Origin: Streptomyces sp. SLBN-31
GTDB taxonomy: Bacteria; Actinomycetota; Actinomycetes; Streptomycetales; Streptomycetaceae
Assembly (NCBI RefSeq): GCF_006715395.1
Contig: NZ_VFNC01000002.1
Span: 1,488,001 to 1,552,000, forward strand
Direction of reading: 5' to 3'
DNA: 64,000 nucleotides
This document shows positions 46,650 through 60,210 of this stretch, in pieces (within the stretch, counting starts at the first letter, position 1; every line of letters starts with the position of its first letter). The notes under the pieces are model-generated. The model made no database searches. It was given only the letters and a program-made list of their open reading frames with translations, and was not told where the DNA came from. The position numbers were made by a program, and so were the translations under genes.

Positions 46650-48542
46650 TCACGGGTGAACGTCCGCCAGGAGGATGTCCAGACCGCGCCGCGTCGTCGC
46701 GAGGACCACCCGGTCCCCCGCCCGCAGAAGGCGGCCCTGCTCAGGACGCCAGTCGAAACCAGTCCGGCCAGGACGTGTCCCGTCCGGGGCATCCGCGGCA
46801 GCGGGTTGCGGAAGCGGCCCGGCGGCGGCGCCCACGGCCAGCACGCGCCACTCGTTCGCCCGGAACGCCTCGTGCACCGAGCGCCCCTCCAGCTCCGGGT
46901 GCCCCGCCACGTCGACGCAGGTGAACAGCAGCGACCCGCGTTCCACCGGCATCACGCCCAGCACATGCCGGCCCATCATCGCGGCGGCGAACGAGGGCGC
47001 GGCCAGCGCGGAGACGCTCCTGCTCCGCGTCAGGGCATCCGGGTAGGAGGCGCGCAGGGTGCGCTGGACGGTGGCCGCGAACCCGTCGTCGTACAACCGT
47101 GTCACCACGCGCACCTCGGGGTCGGTCTCCCGCACCGCCATGACGATGTCGAGGTTGCGGCCGTCGTCGCGGGTGAGGACGAGCAGCGAGCGGCTTTGCC
47201 GGACCCGGGCCCGTTCGAGCACCCCGGGGATCGTGGCGTCGTCCAGGACCAGCGGGATGCCGAGTTCGCGCGCGAGGGCGATACCGCGGGCCTGCGGGTC
47301 GCACTCGATGGCCACGACCTGGTGACCGGTGCCGTGCAGCCGGGCCAGCACCCGGGTGCCGACCATGCCGAGGCCGACCAGCACGATATGACCGTTGACG
47401 TCCTCGTCGGGGGGATGACTCGCCGAGGCGGTGCGGAAGGCCTCGGTGGCGTTCATGGTCGCGGCGACAACGAGTGGAAGTACCGCCAACCCCACGAAGC
47501 CGGCCAGCAGTTGGAGCACACGCCGGGCGGGGGACTCGTCGGTGGCCGGGTCACCCATGGTGAAGATGTCCAGCAGCGGCAGGTAGAAGTTCTTCCACCA
47601 GGGATGTTCGTCGGTGAACAGCGCGGTGGCGGTCGACAGGGCCACCACGACAGCGGCCAACGCCCCGTACACGGCCGCGAGTTGGTGTGACAGGAAGACC
47701 TTCAAGGGCAGGCGCGCCACGCGTGCCCGCAGCCATTTGCGGGGGCGGAAACGCCGGGCACGGACGGCCGGTTCGGCCGGATGCCTGCCGACCTCCTCCA
47801 GCATCAGCCGACCGTGCGTGCCCTGCCGATGCCGCGCGGTACCGGTGTCGGGCAGCAGTTGGGTGCCCTCCTCACCGGGCGTCTCCGCGCTGTCCTGGCT
47901 GGCCGGGTCGTCCTGGTGGGCGCCGGACAGGACGGCCAGGGTGGTCAGGTCGGTGGTGTGCGAAGGGGTGCCGGCGGGGCGTACGACACCGCGGAAGACC
48001 CTGCTCTCGACCTGGAGGGTATGTCCGCGGCCGAGAGCCGCGGCCGCCACGAGCTCCGGTACGGCGGTGTCGGCGTCGGAGAGCACCGTCGTGGAGGTGT
48101 CCCGCGCGAGGTCCTCGCTCAGCCCGGCCGCCCGGTCCAGCAGCCGCTCCAGATGACGGCCACGCTCCCGGTCGAACATCCGGACGACCAGCCGGACGGA
48201 GGGGTTGACGGTGCGGGCCAGCAGAGCGGCGGTCATGTTGACCTGGTCGTCGCGGTAGGTGAGGGCGAGTGCCACCGCCCGCTCCACGCCCGCCGCGCGC
48301 AGGGTGCGTTCGTCCGGGCGGACGGAGACGTGCAGTTCGACCGGCGACCGCGGGTCGTGGTGCAGTTCGGCGACCTGGGCGCCGTGCTGGTCACTCGCCG
48401 ACGGCAGCACGACGGTGACGATCTCACCGCACACGGCGTCCAGCTCGACGGCGAGCCGGTGCGCGAGTCCGTCGTCGCCGCAGATCACCATGTGCCGGGA
48501 TCTCTGGCCGGGTTCCGTGCGGGCGGGGTGGGTCGACGTCAC
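46650..48542 (-). CDS. RCK/TrkA-N-type potassium-channel-like protein
   Basis: A 630-residue protein. An N-terminal NAD-binding-like domain (MVICGDDGLAHRLAVELDAV and later ELHVSVRPDERTLRAAGVER) is followed by a basic region and two or three membrane helices near residues 300-400 (VFLSHQLAAVYGALAAVVVA, then LQLLAGFVGLAVLPLVVAAT) with a pore-like loop containing IFTMGDP. The RCK domain then begins HIVLVGLGMVGTRVLARLHG. The selectivity filter is not the canonical TVGYG. The GTG at 48542 is chosen because the frame VTSTHPARTEPGQRSRHMVI is typical. The gene is divergent from an APC/KUP-like permease, so a role in potassium homeostasis is inferred. Confidence 0.87.
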   Translation of the reverse strand: MTSTHPARTEPGQRSRHMVICGDDGLAHRLAVELDAVCGEIVTVVLPSASDQHGAQVAELHHDPRSPVELHVSVRPDERTLRAAGVERAVALALTYRDDQVNMTAALLARTVNPSVRLVVRMFDRERGRHLERLLDRAAGLSEDLARDTSTTVLSDADTAVPELVAAAALGRGHTLQVESRVFRGVVRPAGTPSHTTDLTTLAVLSGAHQDDPASQDSAETPGEEGTQLLPDTGTARHRQGTHGRLMLEEVGRHPAEPAVRARRFRPRKWLRARVARLPLKVFLSHQLAAVYGALAAVVVALSTATALFTDEHPWWKNFYLPLLDIFTMGDPATDESPARRVLQLLAGFVGLAVLPLVVAATMNATEAFRTASASHPPDEDVNGHIVLVGLGMVGTRVLARLHGTGHQVVAIECDPQARGIALARELGIPLVLDDATIPGVLERARVRQSRSLLVLTRDDGRNLDIVMAVRETDPEVRVVTRLYDDGFAATVQRTLRASYPDALTRSRSVSALAAPSFAAAMMGRHVLGVMPVERGSLLFTCVDVAGHPELEGRSVHEAFRANEWRVLAVGAAAGPLPQPAAADAPDGTRPGRTGFDWRPEQGRLLRAGDRVVLATTRRGLDILLADVHP

Positions 48543-48885
48543 ATCCGACGAACGGCCGGACCATGAGACCAGTTCCGGCCGTGTACCTGACAGAGTCCAA
48601 GATTGCGTCAAGGAGGCGCCAAGAGGGCGGGACGTTTCCTGGCACCCGGAGATGACGCTGGGTGTCCACCCACGCCCCTCTCCCGCCCAGCACATCCGCC
48701 GCCCGGCACCGCCGTTCGCTCCGCTCTCGGCATGCGGACGCCTCTCACCAGGTCGGTCTTAACGCAAGCTTGACGCCCTCGCCCCCCTCATCCACGGGCC
48801 AGCACGTCACGCTCCGCTTACGCTGGTGCCGCCGTCCGCGTGATGGCCTCCACCACACGCCGAGCCGCACCTCAGGAGCACGTCG
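48543..48885. other. 343-bp divergent promoter region
   Basis: No gene is seen. A TTAACGCAAGCTTGACGCCC stretch at 48759-48778 holds a TTGACG -35-like box directed toward the permease. I found no convincing c-di-AMP (ydaO) riboswitch, though both flanking genes are potassium-related. Confidence 0.4.
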
Positions 48886-50838
48886 ATGGCCACCACCGAG
48901 CACCCACCCCCCAGTCGCCTGCGCGCCTGGATGCTGGAGGGGCTCTCCGACATGGGCAAGGGCGTCCAGCAGGCGCCGCACGCCCGGCCGGAACCCCCGC
49001 ACAAGGGCCAGCGCTGGTACCGGGTGATGTGCCTGACCGGCGTCGACTACTTCTCGACCCTGGGCTACCAGCCGGGTATCGCGGCCCTCGCCGCAGGACT
49101 GCTGTCACCGGTGGCGACCGTCGTGCTCGTGATCGTCACGCTCGCCGGCGCACTGCCCGTCTACCGCCGCGTCGCCGAGGAAAGCCCGCACGGCGAGGGC
49201 TCGATCGCCATGCTGGAACGCCTGCTGTCCTTCTGGAAGGGCAAGCTCTTCGTCCTGGCGCTGCTGGGCTTCGCCGCCACCGACTTCCTGATCACCATCA
49301 CCCTCTCCGCGGCGGACGCGGCCACCCACATGGTCGAGAACCCGCACCTGACCAGCATGCTGCAAGGCCGGCAGATGCTGATCACGCTGGTCCTCGTCGC
49401 CCTGCTCGGCGCGGTCTTCCTCAAGGGCTTCCTGGAGGCGATCGGCGTCGCGGTGGCCCTGGTGGTGGCCTACCTCGGCCTCAACGCGGTCGTCGTGGTC
49501 GTCGGCCTGTGGCACGTGCTCACCGCGGGGAACGTCGTCACCGACTGGGCCGGCGCCCTGACGACCGAGCACGGCAACGTCTTCGCCATGATCGGCGTGT
49601 CCCTGCTGGTCTTCCCCAAGCTCGCGCTGGGCCTGTCCGGTTTCGAGACCGGCGTTGCCGTCATGCCGCACGTGCAGGGCGACCCCGGCGACACCGAGGA
49701 CAACCCCAAGGGCCGCATCCGCGACACGAAGAAGCTGCTCACGACCGCCGCCCTGATCATGAGCGTCTTCCTGATCGTCACGAGCTTCATCACCACCGTG
49801 CTGATCCCCGAGAAGGAGTTCAAGTCCGGCGGCCAGGCCAACGGACGCGCCCTCGCCTACCTCGCCCACGAATACCTGGGCAACGCCTTCGGCACGGTCT
49901 ACGACGTCTCCACCATCGCCATCCTGTGGTTCGCGGGCGCCTCCGCGATGGCCGGCCTGCTCAACCTGATGCCGCGCTACCTGCCCCGCTACGGCATGGC
50001 CCCACACTGGGCCCGCGCCGTCCGCCCGATGGTGATCGTCTTCACCCTGATCGCCTTCCTGGTCACCTGGATCTTCGACGCGAGCGTCGACGCCCAGGGC
50101 GGCGCCTACGCCACCGGCGTACTGGTCCTGATGTCCTCCGCGGCGATCGCGGTGACCATCGCCGCCCACCGCGCGGGGCAGCGCGGCTGGACGATCGGCT
50201 TCGGCGTCGTCTCGGCGGTCCTGCTCTACGTCACCGGCGCCAACGTCGTCGAACGCCCCGACGGCGTCAAGATCGGCGCCTGCTTCATCGCCGGCATCAT
50301 CCTGGTCTCCCTGCTGTCCCGGCTGGCCCGCGCCTTCGAGCTGCGCGTCACCGACGTCCAGCTCGACGCTATGGCGCAACGCTTCATCCGGGACATGGCC
50401 AGCCGGAAGATACGGTTCATCGCCAACGAGCCCGATCAGCGGGACAAGGCCGAGTACCGCGACAAGATCGAGCAGATCCGCGCCGACAACGACATGCCCG
50501 ACGCGGAGGACTTCGTCTTCGTCGAGGTCACGGTCACCGACCCCTCCGAGTTCGAGGCCGGCCTCACGGTGCGCGGCGAAGTCCTGCACAACCGCTACCG
50601 CGTGCTGACCCTGGAGTCGTCCTCGATCCCGAACGCCCTGGCCGCGCTCCTCCTCCACGTCCGCGACACCACGGGCTGCATCCCGCACATCTACTTCGAG
50701 TGGACCGAGGGCACCCCCTTCGCCAACTTCCTGCGGTTCTTCCTCTTCGGCCAGGGCGAGGTCGCCCCGGTCACCCGGGAGGTGCTGCGCGAGGCTGAAC
50801 CCGACCGCGACCGCCGGCCGCGCGTGCACACGGGCTGA
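48886..50838 (+). CDS. APC-superfamily permease (KUP/potassium or amino-acid type)
   Basis: A 650-residue transporter. An amphipathic leader precedes [20 protein letters not shown], then [20 protein letters not shown], a typical APC first helix with an unwound GxxxG region. About twelve helices follow, to residue 500. A 150-residue soluble tail ([20 protein letters not shown] and [20 protein letters not shown]) resembles the C-terminal domain of KUP/KimA-like proteins. The adjacent divergent RCK-type channel gene supports potassium transport; amino acid uptake is the alternative. Its stop codon lies in a 16-bp direct repeat (50829-50860). Confidence 0.87.
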   Translation: MATTEHPPPSRLRAWMLEGLSDMGKGVQQAPHARPEPPHKGQRWYRVMCLTGVDYFSTLGYQPGIAALAAGLLSPVATVVLVIVTLAGALPVYRRVAEESPHGEGSIAMLERLLSFWKGKLFVLALLGFAATDFLITITLSAADAATHMVENPHLTSMLQGRQMLITLVLVALLGAVFLKGFLEAIGVAVALVVAYLGLNAVVVVVGLWHVLTAGNVVTDWAGALTTEHGNVFAMIGVSLLVFPKLALGLSGFETGVAVMPHVQGDPGDTEDNPKGRIRDTKKLLTTAALIMSVFLIVTSFITTVLIPEKEFKSGGQANGRALAYLAHEYLGNAFGTVYDVSTIAILWFAGASAMAGLLNLMPRYLPRYGMAPHWARAVRPMVIVFTLIAFLVTWIFDASVDAQGGAYATGVLVLMSSAAIAVTIAAHRAGQRGWTIGFGVVSAVLLYVTGANVVERPDGVKIGACFIAGIILVSLLSRLARAFELRVTDVQLDAMAQRFIRDMASRKIRFIANEPDQRDKAEYRDKIEQIRADNDMPDAEDFVFVEVTVTDPSEFEAGLTVRGEVLHNRYRVLTLESSSIPNALAALLLHVRDTTGCIPHIYFEWTEGTPFANFLRFFLFGQGEVAPVTREVLREAEPDRDRRPRVHTG

Positions 50839-50860
50839 CGTACGCACGGGCTGACGTACG
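50829..50860 (+). repeat. Two perfect adjacent copies of CACGGGCTGACGTACG
   Basis: 16-bp units at 50829-50844 and 50845-50860. The first contains the permease stop TGA. It is a simple tandem duplication of the end of the gene. Confidence 0.8.
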
Positions 50861-51092
50861 CACGGTCTCGACATGCGAGGCAGCGGGCCGCCGAGCCCGG
50901 CCGGCGACCGCCACCGGCGTGGCTGCGCACGGCCGGCCGGGTGCTGCGCGCTCGTCTCCTGCGCCACGGCCGAACCGGTCGCCTGGGACGCACGCACCCT
51001 GACGCCCCTGCGCGCCCGGGTCCGGCTTCCGTCGCACGTCACGAGCCCAACCCTTTTCCGCCGCGATCCGTTCCCGGCCCTATCGTGACCGC

Positions 51093-51488
51093 ATGCAGAG
51101 CTACACGATCGGCCAGGCAGCACGGCTGCTCGGCGTCAGCCCGGACACCGCACGCCGCTGGGCCGACGCCGGCCGGGTGGACACCCACCGCGACGAGGGC
51201 GGACGCCGGCTCATCGACGGCCGGGCACTCGCGGCCTTCTCCGTCGAACTCGCCAAGGCCGGCAGCACCGACGACGAAGCCCCTTACACCTCGGTCCGCA
51301 ACGCCTTCCCCGGGATCGTCACCGCGATCAAGCTCGGGGACGTCGCCGCCCAGGTCGAGATCCAGGCCGGCCCGCACCGCCTGGTCTCCCTCCTGACCCG
51401 CGAGGCGGTGGAGGAACTCGGTCTTGAGGTCGGCATGGAGGCCACGGCCCGCGTGAAGTCGACCAACGTCCACATCGACCGCACCTGA
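51093..51488 (+). CDS. HTH-TOBE (molybdate-responsive) regulator
   Basis: A 131-residue protein. Residues 1-50 form a MerR/excisionase-like HTH (MQSYTIGQAARLLGVSPDTA, then RRWADAGRVDTHRDEGGRRL). Residues 66-129 form one TOBE/Mop domain (SVRNAFPGIVTAIKLGDVAA and ARVKSTNVHI), which binds molybdate or tungstate. It is upstream of modABC and is probably the molybdate sensor for them. The ModE enzymes of other bacteria join a LysR-type HTH to two Mop domains; this small one-Mop version is an alternative common in actinobacteria. Confidence 0.9.
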   Translation: MQSYTIGQAARLLGVSPDTARRWADAGRVDTHRDEGGRRLIDGRALAAFSVELAKAGSTDDEAPYTSVRNAFPGIVTAIKLGDVAAQVEIQAGPHRLVSLLTREAVEELGLEVGMEATARVKSTNVHIDRT

Positions 51489-51573
51489 CCCGCCCGCCCC
51501 ACCCCTCCCGTACGAACGCACATGCACGGCCCCGGCGCCCATTGGGCCAGCTCGTGCGAAGCAACAGGAGGCT

Positions 51574-51589
51574 TATGCCTCGCATATGC
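51574..51589. promoter_or_regulatory. Candidate molybdate operator before modA
   Basis: TATGC-ctc-GCATA (51574-51586) is a perfect 5-3-5 inverted repeat overlapping the palindrome GCATATGC (51582-51589). It lies about 75 bp before modA in the gap after the HTH-TOBE gene, an AT-rich island in a GC-rich region. Confidence 0.5.
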
Positions 51590-51662
51590 GCCAGTATGAT
51601 CGACGCATGGGAGGGGCTCGACGGACTCCTCCACGGAGGCAACCGAGGGAGTGGACCCCGTG

Positions 51663-52472
51663 ATGACCCGTTCCGCGCGCCGGACCCTGCGGACGGCCGG
51701 CGCCGGCACCGCCGCGCTGCTCGCCCTGACCGCCTGCTCGTCCTCCGACTCCAGCGACACGAAGTCCGCCCCCGCGCCGTCCTCGTCGGCGAAGCTGTCC
51801 GGCACGGTCACCGTCTTCGCCGCCGCCTCCCTCCAGGAGAGCTTCACGACCCTGGGCAAGGAGTTCGAGAAGGAAAACCCCGGCACGAAGGTCACCTTCA
51901 ACTTCGGTGGCAGCGACACCCTCGCGGCGAGCATCACCGGCGGCGCCCCGGCCGACGTCTTCGCCGCCGCCAGCCCCAAGACGATGGCGATCGTGACCGA
52001 CAAGAAGGACGCGGCCGGCACCCCGGCCACCTTCGTCCGCAACCAGCTGGAGATCGCCACGCTGCCGGGCAACCCCGACGAGGTCTCCTCCCTCAAGGAC
52101 CTCACCAGGTCGGGCCTCAAGGTCGTCCTGTGCGACAGGACGGTGCCCTGCGGCGCCGCGGCTCAGAAGGCCCTCGACGCGAGCAACCTGAAGCTCACCC
52201 CGGTCTCCTACGAACAGGACGTCAAGAGCGCCCTGACGAAGGTCGAGCTGAAGGAGGCCGACGCGGCCGTCGTCTACAAGACGGACGTGAAGGCCGCCGG
52301 TGACAAAGTGGAGGGCGTGGAATTCCCCGAGTCCGCCAACGCCGTCAACGACTACCCGATCGCCCTGCTCAAGAACGCGCCCAACGCCGCCGCGGCCCAG
52401 GCCTTCATCCAGCTGGTGAAGTCCGCCGAGGGGCAGAAGGCGCTGAGCGGGGCCGGGTTCCTCAAGCCATGA
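51663..52472 (+). CDS. modA: Molybdate ABC transporter substrate-binding lipoprotein
   Basis: A 269-residue binding protein. The signal TRSARRTLRTAGAGTAALLA ends in a LTAC lipobox. LSGTVTVFAAASLQESFTTL begins the binding fold with the AAASL oxyanion contact. FGGSDTLAASITGGAPADVF and NDYPIALLKNAPNAAAAQAF are further family motifs. The ATG at 51663 follows GTG at 51660. It overlaps modB by 4 bases. The HTH-TOBE regulator lies upstream and modC and molbindin follow, so molybdate (or tungstate) is the clear ligand. Confidence 0.94.
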   Translation: MTRSARRTLRTAGAGTAALLALTACSSSDSSDTKSAPAPSSSAKLSGTVTVFAAASLQESFTTLGKEFEKENPGTKVTFNFGGSDTLAASITGGAPADVFAAASPKTMAIVTDKKDAAGTPATFVRNQLEIATLPGNPDEVSSLKDLTRSGLKVVLCDRTVPCGAAAQKALDASNLKLTPVSYEQDVKSALTKVELKEADAAVVYKTDVKAAGDKVEGVEFPESANAVNDYPIALLKNAPNAAAAQAFIQLVKSAEGQKALSGAGFLKP

Positions 52473-53359
52473 CCTCCGGCGACGAGCCCGACGCCGCGGC
52501 CGACACCCTTGCGGGCGGCCCGCGGCCCGGCCGTGCCCGCAAGACCGGACCGTCCCGGCGCCAAGACCGCCGGCTGCGGGGCCGCGGCGTCCCGCTGCCC
52601 CTCCTGCTCCCCGCCCTGCTCGGGCTTGCCTTTCTCCTCCTCCCGCTGCTCGCCATCCTCGTCCGGGCCCCCTGGAGCACCCTCCCCGACCAGCTGACCA
52701 GCGCCGAGGTGTGGCAGGCGCTGCGGCTGTCCCTGGTGTGCGCGACGTCGGCGACCCTGGTGTGCCTGGTCGTCGGCGTCCCGCTGGCCTGGCTGCTGGC
52801 CCGCACCGACTTTCCCGGCCGCGGTCTGGTACGGGCTCTGGTGACCCTGCCCCTCGTCCTGCCGCCGGTCGTCGGCGGTGTCGCCCTCCTCCTCGCCCTC
52901 GGCCGCAACGGCATCGTGGGCCAGTGGCTGGACTCGTGGTTCGGCATCACCCTGCCCTTCACCACGACCGGCGTCGTGGTCGCCGAGACCTTCGTGGCGC
53001 TGCCGTTCCTCGTCATCTCCGTCGAGGGCACCCTGCGCGCGGCGGATCCCCGATACGAGGAGGCGGCCACCACCCTGGGCGCCTCCCGCTTCACCGCCTT
53101 CCGCCGGGTCACGCTCCCCCTCATCGCCCCCGGCATCGCCGCGGGCGCCGTCCTGGCCTGGGCCCGGGCACTGGGCGAGTTCGGCGCGACGATCACCTTC
53201 GCGGGCAACTTCCCCGGCCGCACCCAGACGATGCCCCTGGCGGTCTACCTGGCCCTCCAGAACAACCCGGAGGCGGCCATCGCCCTCAGCCTGGTCCTCC
53301 TGACGGTCTCGATCGCGGTACTCGCAGGGCTACGGGACCGCTGGATGACGACGTCATGA
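52469..53359 (+). CDS. modB: Molybdate ABC transporter permease
   Basis: A 296-residue permease. A 40-residue charged leader precedes six helices. The EAA loop is RYEEAATTLGASRFTAFRRV, then TLPLIAPGIAAGA, and ALGEFGATITFAGNFPGRTQ is the typical ModB motif. It overlaps modA by 4 bases (ATGA). Translation is coupled to modA. It forms the membrane channel with ModC. Confidence 0.94.
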   Translation: MTSGDEPDAAADTLAGGPRPGRARKTGPSRRQDRRLRGRGVPLPLLLPALLGLAFLLLPLLAILVRAPWSTLPDQLTSAEVWQALRLSLVCATSATLVCLVVGVPLAWLLARTDFPGRGLVRALVTLPLVLPPVVGGVALLLALGRNGIVGQWLDSWFGITLPFTTTGVVVAETFVALPFLVISVEGTLRAADPRYEEAATTLGASRFTAFRRVTLPLIAPGIAAGAVLAWARALGEFGATITFAGNFPGRTQTMPLAVYLALQNNPEAAIALSLVLLTVSIAVLAGLRDRWMTTS

Positions 53360-53411
53360 GACGCGAAAACCCACCCGACCGCAAAGACCTGCCGGACCCG
53401 AGGGCCACCTG

Positions 53412-54584
<1,173 letters not shown>

Positions 54585-54610
54585 CGGGCGCCCGGCCCTA
54601 GGGTTTGCCC

Positions 54611-55030
54611 ATGACCCTGAGCATCCGCAACCAGATCCCCGGCACGGTCACCGCCGTCACCCCAGGCGAGGTGATGGCGACGGTCAAGGTGCGCCTCACC
54701 GGCGGCCAGGACATCACCGCGGCGATCACCCGGGAGTCCGTCGAGGACCTCGGCCTCACCGACGGCACCGCCGTACGCGTGCTGGTGAAGTCGACGGAGG
54801 TCTCCCTGGCCACCGCCCCGGTCGCGGGCCTGTCCATCCGCAACCAACTGCCCGGGACGGTCACCGGCCTCGCCACCGGCGGCGCCATGGCCTCCGTCAA
54901 GGTGGCCGTCCAGGGCGCCGAACTGACGTCCGTCATCACCAAGGACGCCGCACAGGACCTCGGTCTGGCCTCCGGCACCTCGGTCGTCGCCCTGATCAAG
55001 GCGACGGAGATCTCGCTCGCCACCGCCTGA
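54611..55030 (+). CDS. Di-molbindin (two TOBE/Mop domains)
   Basis: A 139-residue cytoplasmic molybdate-binding protein built of two similar Mop domains: residues 1-68 (LSIRNQIPGTVTAVTPGEVM, VRVLVKSTEVSLAT) and 72-139 (LSIRNQLPGTVTGLATGGAM, VVALIKATEISLAT). The repeat shows an internal duplication. It stores or delivers molybdate. It follows modC by 26 bp and is probably in the operon. With the HTH-TOBE regulator and ModC, the locus encodes about four Mop domains. Confidence 0.93.
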   Translation: MTLSIRNQIPGTVTAVTPGEVMATVKVRLTGGQDITAAITRESVEDLGLTDGTAVRVLVKSTEVSLATAPVAGLSIRNQLPGTVTGLATGGAMASVKVAVQGAELTSVITKDAAQDLGLASGTSVVALIKATEISLATA

Positions 55031-55078
55031 GAACGACACCCACCAACCCCGCCCCCGGCGCGCCACACGCAACGCGAA

Positions 55079-55102
55079 AGGGCCCCACCGAAGCGGGGCC
55101 CT
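55079..55102. terminator. Hairpin between convergent molbindin and gcvP genes
   Basis: A stem of AGGGCCCC with GGGGCCCT encloses an 8-base loop. It lies 17 bp before the gcvP stop on the minus strand and serves both directions. Confidence 0.75.
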
Positions 55103-55119
55103 CCTCCAAGCCTGTCGGC

Positions 55120-58005
<2,886 letters not shown>

Positions 58006-58081
58006 TGCGGAGGCCTCCTGGTCTGACGCGACCTTCGAGGGGCACCACGGCGCGGGTACCCGGACGGCCTCCCCCTCTGTC

Positions 58082-58268
58082 ATCTCAACCTGAGAGCTTC
58101 ACCGGATCGCCCAGGGGCGCCCGGTTTTCACCGTCGGTGAGAGCGGAAGCCGTCGACACCCGCCCTGCTTTCCAGAGTGACCTCGTCCGTGCGGTACGTG
58201 AGCCTGAGAGATTCCGGGGAGGATTTGCTCCTTCGGCGCCTCCGGTGTTCTCCGGAGGACTCTCCCGC
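58082..58268 (-). promoter_or_regulatory. Tandem glycine riboswitch upstream of gcvP
   Basis: Read on the minus strand, aptamer 1 (about 58268-58199) has the characteristic GGAGAG...GCGCCGAAGGAGCAA...AATCTCTCAGGC pattern. Aptamer 2 (about 58183-58082) repeats the scheme with TCTGGAAAGC and CTCTCAGG. Both are typical glycine aptamers separated by a short linker. Glycine binding switches on gcvP so that the amino acid is degraded when plentiful. The ATG of gcvP is 77 bp after the second aptamer. Confidence 0.92.
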
Positions 58269-58390
58269 ACGGGGTCAGCAGCCAGTGCCAGCGTACCAGC
58301 GGGCACAACACAGGGGTCTTTCGAGTGGCCGCCCGTCCCGTTGTGCTCTTTTGTAGTGCTTAGGACGAGTTGCGAGCAACAGGAGGGCAC

Positions 58391-58768
58391 GTGCAGACCG
58401 ACATCGATCCGCGCAACCTGATCGGCCGCAAGGCGTTCGACCGCAACGGCACCAAGATCGGTACCGTCGACGAGGTCTATCTGGACGACGCCACCGGCGT
58501 GCCCGAGTGGGCGGCGATACGCACCGGTCTGTTCTCCCGCGACGCCTTCGTCCCCCTGGAGCCCAGCGAACTGGTCGAGGGCACGCTCCACATTCCCTTC
58601 GAGCGCTCCCTCATCAAGGACGCCCCCGACTTCGGTGTGGGCCGCCACCTCTCGCCCGAACAGGAACTGCAGCTCTACCACCACTACGGCCTTGACGTGG
58701 CACCCCCGCCGTCCTTCCCGGACCGCAGCTTCGGCAAGCTGGCGGGAACGGAGGACGCGGACGCCTAG
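58391..58768 (+). CDS. PRC-barrel domain protein
   Basis: A 125-residue protein with an N-terminal PRC-barrel (DPRNLIGRKAFDRNGTKIGT, VDEVYLDDATGVPEWAAIRT, FVPLEPSELVEGTLHIPFER) and a C-terminal acidic helix-rich tail (LSPEQELQLYHHYG). PRC-barrel proteins bind RNA, proteins or tetrapyrroles; Streptomyces relatives are related to stress or photoreaction-centre H-subunit folds. The GTG at 58391 has a strong AGGAGG. It is divergent from gcvP. Convergent dinB follows within 6 bp. Confidence 0.88.
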   Translation: MQTDIDPRNLIGRKAFDRNGTKIGTVDEVYLDDATGVPEWAAIRTGLFSRDAFVPLEPSELVEGTLHIPFERSLIKDAPDFGVGRHLSPEQELQLYHHYGLDVAPPPSFPDRSFGKLAGTEDADA

Positions 58769-58774
58769 GCCCGG

Positions 58775-60142
58775 TCACGCACCGACCCCCTCGACGGAGA
58801 CCCCAGCCGCCCCCTCGACCAACGGCAGCGGATCGGCCGGCTCCAGGTCGGGATCGTCGACCCGGAACGTCCGCACCCGCCCCGGCTCCGACCCGGGCGT
58901 CTCGAAGCGCACGGTCACCCTGCCCAGCCCGCTCCCCTGCACCCACCCGTGCCCGAACTCGGCATGCCGCACGTCGTGCCCCGCGGGCCACCGCCGCTCG
59001 ACGACCACCTGCTGCTCCTCGACCGGCTCCTCGTCCCCCTCCTCCGCCACCTGCTCGGCCGCGCCTTCCCCGGCCGCCTGGGCGAACAGATCCTCCTGCG
59101 TGTAGTCGGCCAGCCCGCTCACCCCGACCCCCAGCAACCGCACACCCCCCGTCGTGTCCACGGAGTCCAGCAACCGCGCGGCGGCCTCCCGCACCACCGC
59201 CGGATCGTCGGTCGGCCCCCGCAGCGTCTCCGACCGGGTCAGGGTGGAGAAGTCGTACCGCCGCACCTTCAGCACGATGGTCCGCCCCGACAGCCCCGCG
59301 GCCCGCAGCCGCCGCACACACCGGTCGGCGAGCCGCTGCACCTCCAGCCCAACCCGCAGCCGGTCGTGGATGTCCACGTCGTACGTGTCCTCGACGGACA
59401 CCGACTTCGCCTCGCGCTCGGCCACCACGGGCCGCTCGTCGCGCGCCAGCGCCATGGCGTGCAGGGCGTGCCCGTGCGCCTTGCCCAGCAGCCGTACGAG
59501 CTCGTCCTCCCCGGCCTCGGCAAGGTCGTCGACCGTGGTGATCCCGGCCCGCCGCAGATGGTCCCCCGTCGCCGGTCCCACCCCCGGCAGGGTCCGCACC
59601 GACATCGGCCCGAGCATCGCCCGCTCGGTCCCGGGCTCGATCAGCACCAGCCCGTCCGGTTTGGCCTCCTCGGATGCGATCTTCGCGAGCATCTTGGACG
59701 CCGCGAGCCCCACGGACCCGGTGAGCCCCGTGCCGGCCCGTATGTCGGCCCGCAGCTTCTCCCCCACCAGCCGCGCCGAGACCGCGTCCCAGGCCACCCC
59801 GCCGGCCTCCAGGTCCACGAACGCCTCGTCCAGGCTCAACGGCTCCACCAGGGGCGACAGCACGTGCAGGAGCCCCATGACCTGCTCGCTGATCGCCCGG
59901 TAGAACCCGAACCGGGGCACCAGATACGCGGCGTTCGGTGCCAGCCGCCGCGCCTGGGCCATCGGCATCGCGGACCGCACCCCGAACACCCGCGCCTCGT
60001 ACGAGGCCGTCGCCACGACCCCGCGCGGCCCCAGTCCGCCCACGACGACGGCTTTCCCGCGCAGACTCGGCTTGGACGCCTGCTCCGCCGAGGCGTAGAA
60101 GGCATCCATGTCGAGATGCAGGATCGTGGGCGCGTTTCTCAC
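58775..60142 (-). CDS. dinB: DNA polymerase IV, Y family, with C-terminal extension
   Basis: A 455-residue translesion polymerase. The catalytic acidic residues Asp11 (LDMDAFYAS) and Asp105-Glu106 (SLDEAF) are intact. The palm, thumb and little-finger regions end near residue 345. A clamp-binding motif QEDLF begins at Gln349. It is followed by an acidic, Glu-rich linker and a domain from about 385 to 440 (WPAGHDVRHAEFGHGWVQGS) resembling the Tudor-like end of PcrA/UvrD helicases (RHPKFG). Canonical DinB ends soon after the clamp motif, so the extension is unusual but seen in some actinobacteria. It is expressed separately from the gcv/MerR cluster. Confidence 0.93.
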   Translation of the reverse strand: MRNAPTILHLDMDAFYASAEQASKPSLRGKAVVVGGLGPRGVVATASYEARVFGVRSAMPMAQARRLAPNAAYLVPRFGFYRAISEQVMGLLHVLSPLVEPLSLDEAFVDLEAGGVAWDAVSARLVGEKLRADIRAGTGLTGSVGLAASKMLAKIASEEAKPDGLVLIEPGTERAMLGPMSVRTLPGVGPATGDHLRRAGITTVDDLAEAGEDELVRLLGKAHGHALHAMALARDERPVVAEREAKSVSVEDTYDVDIHDRLRVGLEVQRLADRCVRRLRAAGLSGRTIVLKVRRYDFSTLTRSETLRGPTDDPAVVREAAARLLDSVDTTGGVRLLGVGVSGLADYTQEDLFAQAAGEGAAEQVAEEGDEEPVEEQQVVVERRWPAGHDVRHAEFGHGWVQGSGLGRVTVRFETPGSEPGRVRTFRVDDPDLEPADPLPLVEGAAGVSVEGVGA

Positions 60143-60210
60143 ATCTCCGATGCTGCCCTACGCCACTGACAATGCCCCCGTACGACGGCCGGACCGCCGT
60201 CGCTCCCGCC

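Noticed and set aside
48543..48885. A c-di-AMP (ydaO) riboswitch before the potassium-type permease
   Set aside because: I could not find the conserved aptamer core in either orientation.
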